A DNA stretch of 64,000 bases from the NCBI RefSeq assembly GCF_003987395.1, contig NZ_PIPT01000009.1, forward strand, positions 1-64,000, in the 5' to 3' direction. Under the pieces are notes generated by a model. That model ran no database searches. It was not told the origin of the DNA and worked only from the letters and a program-made list of their open reading frames with translations. This DNA is from Pseudidiomarina aquimaris. GTDB lineage: Bacteria; Pseudomonadota; Gammaproteobacteria; Enterobacterales; Alteromonadaceae. This document shows positions 1 to 7,097 of the stretch, one piece after another. Made by a program: the position numbers and the translations under genes. Within the stretch, counting starts at the first letter, position 1. Each line of letters opens with the position of its first letter.

Positions 1-42
1 ATCTTTTGCCAAATCTAGTCCGATTCTGGTTACAATACTCAC
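1..42 (-). CDS. IS110-family transposase, N-terminal fragment (cut by window edge)
   Basis: Reading the minus strand from a GTG at 42 gives 14 codons, VSIVTRIGLDLAKD, before the window ends. The 'IGLDLAK' string is the usual start of IS110-family DEDD transposases, in which the Asp is the first catalytic acid. A good ribosome binding site (GGAGG, 55-51) lies 8 nt upstream of the GTG. Only the N-terminus is visible, so whether the gene is intact and which subgroup it belongs to (IS110 or IS1111) cannot be decided. The element appears to lie just outside the IS3-family element. Confidence 0.6.
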   Translation of the reverse strand, partial: MSIVTRIGLDLAKD

Positions 43-46
43 CTGT

Positions 47-115
47 GTCTCCTCCAGCATGTAAATGATCACGTATCATTTTGGCACATTGCGATGCCGT
101 ATTGTTGGAGGAGAC
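47..115. repeat. 13-bp inverted repeat upstream of the IS110-type transposase
   Basis: GTCTCCTCCAGCA (47-59) and TGTTGGAGGAGAC (103-115) are inverted copies with a single G/T difference, separated by 43 bp. The inner copy contains the transposase ribosome binding site. It may be a terminal or subterminal repeat of an IS1111-type end, or two abutted element ends. The other end of the element is outside the window. Confidence 0.5.
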
Positions 116-201
116 CATTACATCGGGTGACGTCTCCCCCAAGAATAGAACCATGACATCGATGAGATTTCCATTAAAATGGGTCAAGTGGAGATCTCAA
201 C

Positions 202-465
202 ATGAAAAAACGTTACAGCGAAGAACAAATTATCAAGGCCATCAAAGAGCATGAGGCCGGAGCCAAGGTTGAAGATATTTGCCGTCGCCTGGGGATATCA
301 AACGGGACTTTCTATAACTGGCGCAGTAAATACGCGGGTATGGAAGTCAACGAAGCGAAGCGGTTGCGCGAGCTGGAAGCTGAGAACACCAAGCTGAAGA
401 AGCTCCTCGCGGAAAAAATGCTTGAGACGGAAGCCTTGAAGGACGTCGTCTCAAAAAAGTGGTAA
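202..465 (+). CDS. IS3-family transposase OrfA
   Basis: This 87-aa protein provides the DNA-binding part of the IS3-family transposase. It has an N-terminal helix-turn-helix ('CRRLGISNGTFYNWRSKY', about residues 28-45) followed by a leucine-zipper-like helix rich in Leu, Lys and Glu (about 55-83). The sequence type matches OrfA of the IS407 group. The stop codon overlaps the start of orfB, and the OrfAB fusion is expected from a -1 frameshift on A AAA AAG at 453-459. OrfA alone usually acts as a regulator of transposition. Confidence 0.93.
   Translation: MKKRYSEEQIIKAIKEHEAGAKVEDICRRLGISNGTFYNWRSKYAGMEVNEAKRLRELEAENTKLKKLLAEKMLETEALKDVVSKKW
453..459 (+). other. Programmed -1 ribosomal frameshift heptamer A_AAA_AAG
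   Basis: The heptamer AAAAAAG is in the orfA frame as A-AAA-AAG, six bases before the orfA stop codon. After slipping back one base, translation continues in the orfB frame (GTG GTA AAG). This is the usual way IS3 elements make the OrfAB transposase. No downstream stimulatory hairpin was verified. Confidence 0.8.
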
Positions 466-1277
466 AGCCCGCCAGCAAAAAGCGTGTGGTTACGCACTTA
501 GTAACCACCTTTAGGCTTAGTGAGCGCCTTGCGTGCAAGTTGGTCGGGCTGAGTCGAACCGCTTATCGATATCAGCCTAAAAAGCGCCAAGATGAGCCTG
601 TTACGGCTCGTTTAAAGGAGCTAGCAGTCGAGTATCCGCGTTACGGATATTTGATGCTACACGGTCTTCTGAAGCGCGAAGGTTTAGTTAAAAATAAGAA
701 GCGGACGTACCGTTTATACACGGAGCAAGGGCTTCAGGTTCGCACTAAAAAGCGTAAAAAACTAACGCGACCACGCGTTGTGATGGACGCCCCAACCGCT
801 GTGAATCAGCGTTGGTCGATGGACTTTGTCTCCGACCAGTTAGCCAGCGGGCGTCGTTTTCGGGTCTTAAATATTGTTGATGACTTTAGTCGAGAAGTCG
901 TTGGCCAGCTGGTTTCAGTGTCGATATCAGGTCAGCAAGTCGCGCGATTTTTGTCACAAATAATTGAAATTCGCGCCCGGCCAGATTCGATTGTTTGCGA
1001 CAACGGTACCGAATTTACCAGTAAGGCGATGTTCTTCTGGAGCAAAACCACAGGTGTTCGTCTGAGCTTCATTCAGCCAGGCAAACCAACACAAAATGCG
1101 TTTGTGGAGAGCCTGAACGGTAAGTTTAGAAACGAATGTCTGAATCAGCACTGGTTCAGAACACTGGATGAAGCAAGGTACGATATTGAGCAGTGGCAGC
1201 GTCATTACAACGAAGAGCGACCGCACAGTTCACTGAATTATTTACCGCCAGCTGAGTACGCAAAACAGGTGGCATAA
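459..1277 (+). CDS. IS3-family transposase OrfB (DDE integrase domain)
   Basis: This 272-aa protein is the catalytic half of the transposase and has an rve-type RNase H fold. An HTH_21-like segment (about residues 45-85) is followed by the DDE core: Asp in 'RWSMDFVSD', Asp in 'IVCDNGTEF' and Glu in 'FVESLNGKFRNECL'. The C-terminal 'HYNEERPHSSL' motif is typical. The reading frame is intact, so the element could be active. It is probably made mainly as the OrfAB frameshift product. Confidence 0.95.
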   Translation: MVKPASKKRVVTHLVTTFRLSERLACKLVGLSRTAYRYQPKKRQDEPVTARLKELAVEYPRYGYLMLHGLLKREGLVKNKKRTYRLYTEQGLQVRTKKRKKLTRPRVVMDAPTAVNQRWSMDFVSDQLASGRRFRVLNIVDDFSREVVGQLVSVSISGQQVARFLSQIIEIRARPDSIVCDNGTEFTSKAMFFWSKTTGVRLSFIQPGKPTQNAFVESLNGKFRNECLNQHWFRTLDEARYDIEQWQRHYNEERPHSSLNYLPPAEYAKQVA

Positions 1278-1331
1278 AAACTGAAATCTCATTGAAAATA
1301 TGGTGTTACTTCAGGGGAAAGGTCAGTGTCT

Positions 1332-1350
1332 ATTCGATGTTTTGGATCTG
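1332..1350 (+). repeat. Left island att-like direct repeat
   Basis: attcgatgttttggatctg differs by one base (T/C at the eleventh position) from 11258-11276, where the same bases encode the last residues of yicC. Duplication of a gene's 3' end around about 10 kb of AT-rich foreign genes is what tyrosine-recombinase integration leaves. The IS3 element ends only 6 bp to its left. Confidence 0.75.
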
Positions 1351-1467
1351 AATGGATGATGTTGATATTGTTTTGTTTAAAAACAAATGGTTGCACAATT
1401 CAAGAGTGGCGATTTTTGCATTTAGGATCCATTTTTGGATCCAGTTGGTCTGTCGTTTAGGTCACTT

Positions 1468-3534
1468 TTATGGGGCTTTAGTTTCGGTATATATATTTTT
1501 TTCTTCTTCCAAGCCAAATACTTCTAGAAACTTCTGTTTAGCGTTTTCTAAATATTTACCCTGCTTCTCGCCATAATCGCCGCTATACCTGCCTGACTTG
1601 GGAATTAACTTCCAGCCCTTTTCAGTTTTTGAGATCTCCCCCGAAATTCTTGCTGATTTGAATGCCGCGATCGTCGGATGTCCTTTACCGTCAATTTCCT
1701 TACCAAGATGCAAAGCACCATCTAAGCCGATAACCCATATGTATGGATCATCAAGTTGTGCTTCGGGCAATTTGTCAGAAATACTAGCGCTGATTCGGCC
1801 ATAAAAGGTTTGTGGCGTCTGATTATTTAAATCACCATCCGATAATTCATGTTGTTTGACTAGGTTTGGAGCTCGTAACTCACCAAACTGTTCGTCCAGA
1901 TAACTCCAAAGATCGTCTCGAGAGTCGGTAAGGTGCTTGATAACCGAATGATAAAAATGCTCAGAAGTATCCGATACCGGCTCCGAATATTCATTAAGGT
2001 CTTTCATGGAATCTTTGAGAAGGTATTCCCACTTTTCACTCCGAAAGACGACGTGTTTCACGGCGTCACCTTGAGGAATATCAGTTGCATCAAAGGCAAT
2101 TTCGAATGCTGTCGCTTCTTTTTCAACATAGAATGACGCTAACCATACATATTTGGGCGTATTCGTTGTTAGAATTTTATAACGATGTAACACGTCTGTC
2201 GCTTGGGCAACGCGAGAGCGAAAATCAGTTAAGCCCACTAACTCGATATCATAATTAACTTGTGTTAATTCTAATTCTTTGGAGTTTACCGCCAGCTCTT
2301 TGAAGTATCTCGCCAACTGTTCGACAACTAGCTCACATGTATTGGAAATATAAAGGCTTTGAATCCGAACTTTAGGATGAGTTACCAGCATCAGGTTATC
2401 AGGTACGATAAACTGTCTTGGTTTTTCATCCCAATCATTCTTTGAATCTTCTGTATCACGTTTTTCTTGAAAAAAAATTGCCCAATCAACGCCCTGCCTG
2501 CCAGAAGCATCAGTAACTTTAAGTTCTGTTAAATAACTAGAAATGTTACGGATCAAAGTTCGTGCGTAAGGGCCAAATCTATCATCGTGAACATAAAGAG
2601 CTTTGTTATCGGGGTGCTCCTTGTATCCTAAGACAGTGACAGCATGATTTCCCTCGTAAATTGCTTCACCGTCTTCAATCTTGTAGACGGCTCCGCCGAG
2701 GATTAACGGGATTTTACTCTTGATATGATACCGGACCGTATCAAAGAACGCTGACTCGGAAGAGTCTTTCTTTAAATCAACTTGGTGAGTTCTAAAACCG
2801 TATACATCGAACGCTCGCATTATCTGCTTTATATTTAATCCTCCATTGGGGAAGCTGTTCGACGAGTTTTCAATGTGGTTAATAGCGGCCAATGTTATAC
2901 GACTGGCTGATGGCGTTTCTGGTAGTCGATAAGATTGCTTCTGAGCATGCATCAGAGACCATATCGCAGTAGTTGCGCACGCTGATACAACTTTATCCTG
3001 CTCTTGAAATGCTACCGAGTTGACAGTCAACTTCATGCCAAATAAATTCACAGTATATTCATTGGCAATAACTTTTTTGGTTTTATTGGTTGCAAGCCAA
3101 GGATAAAGTTTAAGGCAAGATTTCCCGATGAAAGTTCTTGGAATCGGCTTAATAACAATAAATCCAAGATATCTCTTTTGAAGCTCCGCTTCTAACTGTA
3201 AAGGGCCCGCAGTCAAACCTTCGCGAATTTGCTCATGACTTATCTGAAATGTGTCGTCACCACCGTCATCAAAAAAGTGAAGGCGGGCGCATCGCTCACC
3301 ATAACGACTGAAACAGCGCACATAATACTGAGAATAATCTTCAAGGTAGTCGCGATCAACGTAATCAGTCTCGAGCAAAATAGTTCTAGCCTTAAGCTCG
3401 TTTAAATAGCTATACGCAAAATTTATTTGGGGTTTCTGAAAAATATCAGGAAATCCAGTCCCAAATCGCTCACGAATAATATTGCTCAGAGTTGGCTTGT
3501 CGAATTTGCAGATTAAGAATGACGCATGAACCAT
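1468..3534 (-). CDS. Papain-like (C39-like) cysteine peptidase-domain protein, 688 aa
   Basis: I do not recognise a named family. The middle of the protein looks like a papain-fold/C39-like peptidase: Gln179 and Cys186 in 'QEQDKVVSACATTA' (oxyanion Gln plus nucleophile), His297 in 'GNHAVTVLGY' and Asp317/Asp318 in 'YVHDDRFGPYA'. Residues 1-170 are of unknown fold. The C-terminal part (about 590-670) holds 'HPTIAAFKSARISGEI' and 'KSGRYSGDYG', resembling a small domain with an AGE..SGxY pattern seen in some effector-type proteins. No signal peptide or membrane segment is seen, so it is probably cytoplasmic. It lies downstream of a 55-aa gene with a strong promoter and next to a type III R-M system. 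The role is unknown; a defence or toxin function is inferred from context only. Confidence 0.8.
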   Translation of the reverse strand: MVHASFLICKFDKPTLSNIIRERFGTGFPDIFQKPQINFAYSYLNELKARTILLETDYVDRDYLEDYSQYYVRCFSRYGERCARLHFFDDGGDDTFQISHEQIREGLTAGPLQLEAELQKRYLGFIVIKPIPRTFIGKSCLKLYPWLATNKTKKVIANEYTVNLFGMKLTVNSVAFQEQDKVVSACATTAIWSLMHAQKQSYRLPETPSASRITLAAINHIENSSNSFPNGGLNIKQIMRAFDVYGFRTHQVDLKKDSSESAFFDTVRYHIKSKIPLILGGAVYKIEDGEAIYEGNHAVTVLGYKEHPDNKALYVHDDRFGPYARTLIRNISSYLTELKVTDASGRQGVDWAIFFQEKRDTEDSKNDWDEKPRQFIVPDNLMLVTHPKVRIQSLYISNTCELVVEQLARYFKELAVNSKELELTQVNYDIELVGLTDFRSRVAQATDVLHRYKILTTNTPKYVWLASFYVEKEATAFEIAFDATDIPQGDAVKHVVFRSEKWEYLLKDSMKDLNEYSEPVSDTSEHFYHSVIKHLTDSRDDLWSYLDEQFGELRAPNLVKQHELSDGDLNNQTPQTFYGRISASISDKLPEAQLDDPYIWVIGLDGALHLGKEIDGKGHPTIAAFKSARISGEISKTEKGWKLIPKSGRYSGDYGEKQGKYLENAKQKFLEVFGLEEEKNIYTETKAP

Positions 3535-3547
3535 TTTTATTAGTCCC

Positions 3548-3576
3548 TTAAAAGAAAAGGCAGCTATAAGCTGCCT
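3548..3576 (-). terminator. Hairpin plus T-tract between the 55-aa gene and the peptidase gene
   Basis: On the minus strand AGGCAGC-TTATA-GCTGCCT (3576-3558) is followed by TTTTCTTTTA. This is a typical rho-independent terminator shape, just after the 55-aa gene and about 14 bp before the peptidase ATG. It would make peptidase expression partial, or it may be an attenuator. The peptidase ribosome binding site (AAGGGA) lies just after the T-tract. Confidence 0.65.
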
Positions 3577-3598
3577 CTCCTAATATACTTTTTCTCAG

Positions 3599-3766
3599 CT
3601 ACAGATTATAGCTTCTCGCATAAAAACCTTCAGAAGGAGCTAGCTTGCGAGATTCTTCAGCAAACGCTTTCTCACGCTCTTTCAGACGCTCTTTGAACCC
3701 TTCGGCTGCTCTCTTTGAAGCGTTTGTATCACGCTTTGATAGCTCGAACAGTTTATCGATGTCCAT
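3599..3766 (-). CDS. 55-aa charged protein upstream of the peptidase
   Basis: The ATG at 3766 opens 55 codons ending in TAG, giving a protein that starts MDIDKLFELSKRD and ends GFYARSYNL. It is highly charged (many Lys, Arg and Glu) and probably helical between residues 5 and 42. A well-formed sigma70 promoter lies 32 bp upstream, an AAGGA-like site precedes the ATG, and a terminator hairpin follows, so it looks like a genuine gene. It is co-oriented with the cysteine peptidase and could be its inhibitor, substrate or partner. That is inference, and no family was recognised. Confidence 0.6.
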   Translation of the reverse strand: MDIDKLFELSKRDTNASKRAAEGFKERLKEREKAFAEESRKLAPSEGFYARSYNL

Positions 3767-3797
3767 GATTTAGTCCTTGAGTAAATTCAGCGCGCGC

Positions 3798-3825
3798 ATT
3801 ATACGCACTTTAAAGGGGATTTCAA
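3798..3825 (-). promoter_or_regulatory. Sigma70 promoter of the 55-aa gene/peptidase unit
   Basis: On the minus strand TTGAAA (3825-3820) and TATAAT (3803-3798) are separated by 16 bp. The -10 is a perfect consensus match. The expected start site is about 25 bp before the ATG at 3766. Confidence 0.7.
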
Positions 3826-3957
3826 GCAAATGAGCCGAATCCCTTGGTTCTTGACAATACATTAATTGTCTAGTACGCGCTCAACTTAGCACTCAGATCT
3901 CTCGAAAACAACAAAAATCAACTCTTTCGACCATAAAATACTCACTGGTCCGACGAC

Positions 3958-4143
3958 TCAAGGAGTAAAGCTATCATAACGCCGCGATAGCCCCTGCAAA
4001 AGTTTAAGCCATTTCTGAAGTGTGGAGGCACGTCGCGTTGCTGTATCCTCGCTTAAGCCACGCGCACATTGGTTTATAAAGTCAGCTGCTGATGCGCCAT
4101 CAAGTTCGCTGATAGACTCGACTCCAGCCCACTGTGTAATCCC
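3958..4143 (-). pseudogene. Orphan C-terminal protein fragment (no start codon)
   Basis: The minus strand has an open stretch from 4143 to a TGA at 3958-3960 that reads like real protein (GITQWAGVESISELDG and onward to LSRRYDSFTP). It contains a helical 'ADFINQCARGLSEDTATRRA' segment that looks like the C-terminal DNA-binding-like tail of a larger protein. It has no credible start codon and is out of frame with res, which ends just upstream. It is best read as the remnant of a deleted gene, plausibly from the same defence cluster. No family name is claimed. Confidence 0.5.
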
Positions 4144-4183
4144 CTTTTTCCTGCCATAAAAAAGCCTTATGGTTACAATTTCC

Positions 4184-7096
4184 CTAACTCACTGCTTGCT
4201 TCCTAATGAGTTCTACAATTTGATCATCAGCAAACTGAGTCTTGAACTCGACTTTTACATCTTTGCTGATCTGATTGAACAGCTCCTGAGCATGCCTGAT
4301 TTTACGCTTTTCTTCATCTCGCAAGCTGTCGTTACTATCCACATTCTTGGTTTCGATAATAAAATTAAGATAATCGCCTTCCGTCGTTTTCACAACATAC
4401 GCGAAATCAGGCGAATATGTATAGCCACCAGCCACTGGTATCTTGATTGAATTTTTGGGTATTTTTGTGAACACCACCACAGAAGTGATTTCACCTTCTG
4501 TTATATTTAGTCGTTCTAGCTCGGAATCATAAAAGACCTCTTCAAATAAATACGAATCTAAAGGTGGCCGCGTTTCGTCACAATGCATGCCTAAGTCGCT
4601 AGACAAAACATCCTCCAGCGGCTTACTCTCCTCGTCGGTAAACTTTGTCGGATGAACTTTGTTGGAAATAAGGTTGTAACCCAACTCAAACTTATTAAAC
4701 GAATTGTGTAGCAGATATTTACTGAAGCCGGACTTGATCTTGCGAATAGTCTGGATATTCATGTACTCAGTGATATCGATGGTAGACTTGACACCACAAA
4801 AGGCTCTATGAAGGGTCGACCGTTTTATAAAAACTTCCTGAGTTAGCTTATTCAAAAATTCAAGATACGTCATTGTGCTAAATTTAGTAAAGTCCTCATC
4901 GTCCCCAAAGCTTGTTTTATACATCGCTGTATCGTCATGAATGTAAAACTTTTCAATCCGAGTCAGGACTCCAGTTTTCTTAAATTTTTCAGACTCCGTT
5001 AACAAGAAGTTTTTAAACAATGTTAAAAGTTCACTTTCGTCCTCTATCTTGTATTCAAGCACTGCTTTTTGATTAATAATTTCCCATAGCTGGCTCAACT
5101 CCCTAAATTTACCTACTCTCATTTTGGTGCGCTTTTTCCGATCGTCTGCTCTTTTTATCTTGTTAGGTTTAACGCCTACTGGGAATGCCTGCGGAAACCT
5201 TTCTTTAAGACATCGGTACGCATCTGAATCCACGAAATTCTCGTTCTTATCAATAATCCCCTTACTTAGTAACTCCATAAGTAGATCTATTGCAGATAGG
5301 TCAGGATACTTGCCAAGTATTTTATCCTTTAATTCTTGAGTCAACTTACTCGGGATGGTCTCCTGAAACGAACTTTCATTTACCTCTTTAACTAGTGAAT
5401 CAACAAAATCTTTCTCTGTGAAGTCGACATAGTAATTCAGCGTGAATGTGTGGTCTTTGACTCGGCACATATACTCATTGACTGGCAACCGAAGTCCTCG
5501 TCCGACTTCTTGAAGTTTAGATGTGGTGCTTCCGCTAGACCGCAACTTACATATCTGAAACACGTTCGGATTATCCCAGCCTTCACGCAGAGTCCACTTT
5601 GAGAAAATAAACCTTCTTGGATTATTTAACGACAACAACGATTCCTTGTCGTGTAATATCTCATTGATTTCTTTCTCGATCTTCTCATCTTTATCGCTAT
5701 TATCCTTTGAAAAGTAACCGCCGTGAACGCAGGAAACATCGGCAATAGTTTGCTCGAGATAAGCTTTATAGAAAGTATCTGTCTCTGTCTTCAACAATTG
5801 TTTAGCTTCGAATACCACCCACTCTTCAAACTTCTGCTTAAGACTTCCTGAGATCTCTTTACCATCACGATAGCCCTCGATATCGTCAATAAAAAATAAA
5901 GTAAGGGGCTTTATGCGCGGCTTCTGCGTCAGAAAATCCCGCTCTAGTTTAAAATGCTCCTTGATTGCTCTACGCATCATATTGTCTTGCAGCGTTTCGG
6001 CATAGGAATAAGGATTAATTGAGCTGCCAACCTTAAGCTCGATTCCGTTACTTAAAACAACTGTAGTTTTATTTAACGCATCAATCGAAAGATCTTGAAT
6101 TGCGCTATGAGTCTTAGATAGTGACTCACCTTTTAGAAGTCTAAATCGACTTTTAGAGTCGTTTTCATTTAGCTCAAATGTTGCCTCTGACCCGTCTACT
6201 CTTATTAACTTTAAGCTCGAATCATCATCCCCGATAACATCTTCAATATATGCATCAATTCCCTTAACGAGATCATTATTAAATGCATCAACGGCTGTAA
6301 GTCGATAGACTAAGTTTTTATAATCGTTATTAAAAGTTGCACCGTAGCGAATGATATACTGAGCGCTAAATCGCTCAATATTTTTCCAAGTTTCTTTCCC
6401 AGAGGGGAACTTATGCGGTTCATCAATAATTATAAACGGCTTAATAGCACTTATTGCCTTGAACGGGTTATCAAATTGATTATTGAAAATTCCAACATCA
6501 TACGTTTCGTTGAGCGATGGCGAATTTATCATGCCTGAATTAATTACAAGAACATGAATATACTTTTTATTAAAGTTGCTAACTTCCACAAAGTCATGAA
6601 TCGCTTGTGGCATGAAAGTCTTCGTATTTTTTTTAGACTTCTTCTGACTCTCTACAACATAAACTTTAATCTCACGTTCTTCGCTGCGAAAATGCTCTTT
6701 CAGTGCATCACTTTTGAGAAAGTTAACAGTGCCTGCTTTAATAGACAACGTTGGAACCACAACAATGAATTTGCTTAAACCAAAAATTTTGTTCAACTCA
6801 AACATTGTTTTGGTATAGGTATAAGTTTTGCCTGTGCCAGTCTCCATAGAGACATCAATAATGTTGCTTTCCGCATCATAGTGCTGCTGGCTATGTTCTA
6901 TTTTATTATGCTCTTGTACAATCTTAATATTTGAATAGTATTGGGCATCTGTTATTGCAATCTCTGGGTTTGCAAGTAACCGCTTTGCTGCATCTGAATT
7001 TAGATGAGCCTCAGCTCCTGATAATACACTTAGAACCGCACTCACTCCGGCCTGCTGGTGCGGTAGGTTTCTTTCGAAAGTAAATCCATGTGACAT
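4184..7096 (-). CDS. res: Type III restriction endonuclease, Res subunit
   Basis: This 970-aa protein is the restriction and translocation subunit of a type III R-M system. It has superfamily 2 helicase motifs: Walker A 'METGTGKT' (84-91), motif II 'IIDEPHKF' (DEPH, 225-228) and motif VI 'QEVGRGLRLP'. The C-terminal nuclease has the PD-(D/E)XK pattern, with Asp897 in 'YSPDF' and Glu915-Lys917 in 'IIETK'. The reading frame is intact and of normal family length. It starts one base after the mod stop codon, so the two are co-transcribed. With Mod it should cut unmodified DNA bearing two inversely oriented recognition sites. Confidence 0.95.
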   Translation of the reverse strand: MSHGFTFERNLPHQQAGVSAVLSVLSGAEAHLNSDAAKRLLANPEIAITDAQYYSNIKIVQEHNKIEHSQQHYDAESNIIDVSMETGTGKTYTYTKTMFELNKIFGLSKFIVVVPTLSIKAGTVNFLKSDALKEHFRSEEREIKVYVVESQKKSKKNTKTFMPQAIHDFVEVSNFNKKYIHVLVINSGMINSPSLNETYDVGIFNNQFDNPFKAISAIKPFIIIDEPHKFPSGKETWKNIERFSAQYIIRYGATFNNDYKNLVYRLTAVDAFNNDLVKGIDAYIEDVIGDDDSSLKLIRVDGSEATFELNENDSKSRFRLLKGESLSKTHSAIQDLSIDALNKTTVVLSNGIELKVGSSINPYSYAETLQDNMMRRAIKEHFKLERDFLTQKPRIKPLTLFFIDDIEGYRDGKEISGSLKQKFEEWVVFEAKQLLKTETDTFYKAYLEQTIADVSCVHGGYFSKDNSDKDEKIEKEINEILHDKESLLSLNNPRRFIFSKWTLREGWDNPNVFQICKLRSSGSTTSKLQEVGRGLRLPVNEYMCRVKDHTFTLNYYVDFTEKDFVDSLVKEVNESSFQETIPSKLTQELKDKILGKYPDLSAIDLLMELLSKGIIDKNENFVDSDAYRCLKERFPQAFPVGVKPNKIKRADDRKKRTKMRVGKFRELSQLWEIINQKAVLEYKIEDESELLTLFKNFLLTESEKFKKTGVLTRIEKFYIHDDTAMYKTSFGDDEDFTKFSTMTYLEFLNKLTQEVFIKRSTLHRAFCGVKSTIDITEYMNIQTIRKIKSGFSKYLLHNSFNKFELGYNLISNKVHPTKFTDEESKPLEDVLSSDLGMHCDETRPPLDSYLFEEVFYDSELERLNITEGEITSVVVFTKIPKNSIKIPVAGGYTYSPDFAYVVKTTEGDYLNFIIETKNVDSNDSLRDEEKRKIRHAQELFNQISKDVKVEFKTQFADDQIVELIRKQAVS

Positions 7097-7097
7097 A

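Larger units (their letters stand above)
128..1325 (+). mobile_element. Complete IS3-family insertion sequence (IS407-like), 1198 bp
   Basis: Both ends are visible. The left end begins TGACGTCTCCCCC at 128; the reverse complement of the right end begins TGACCTTTCCCCTG at 1325. They also share an inner ATGAGATTTC block, giving imperfect terminal inverted repeats of roughly 45 bp. Inside are orfA and orfB joined by an A_AAA_AAG slippery site. No direct target duplication is seen: the flanks are CGGG on the left and GTGT on the right, whereas IS407-group elements usually leave 4 bp. This suggests a rearrangement after insertion. The right end lies 6 bp from the left island repeat. Confidence 0.9.

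Noticed and set aside
1352-1576. Plus-strand 74-aa frame beside the island edge
   Set aside because: It overlaps the end of the peptidase gene on the other strand, has no ribosome binding site and shows no protein-like pattern.
4169-4450. 93-aa plus-strand frame at the end of res
   Set aside because: It is fully antisense to the conserved nuclease domain of Res and has no independent support.
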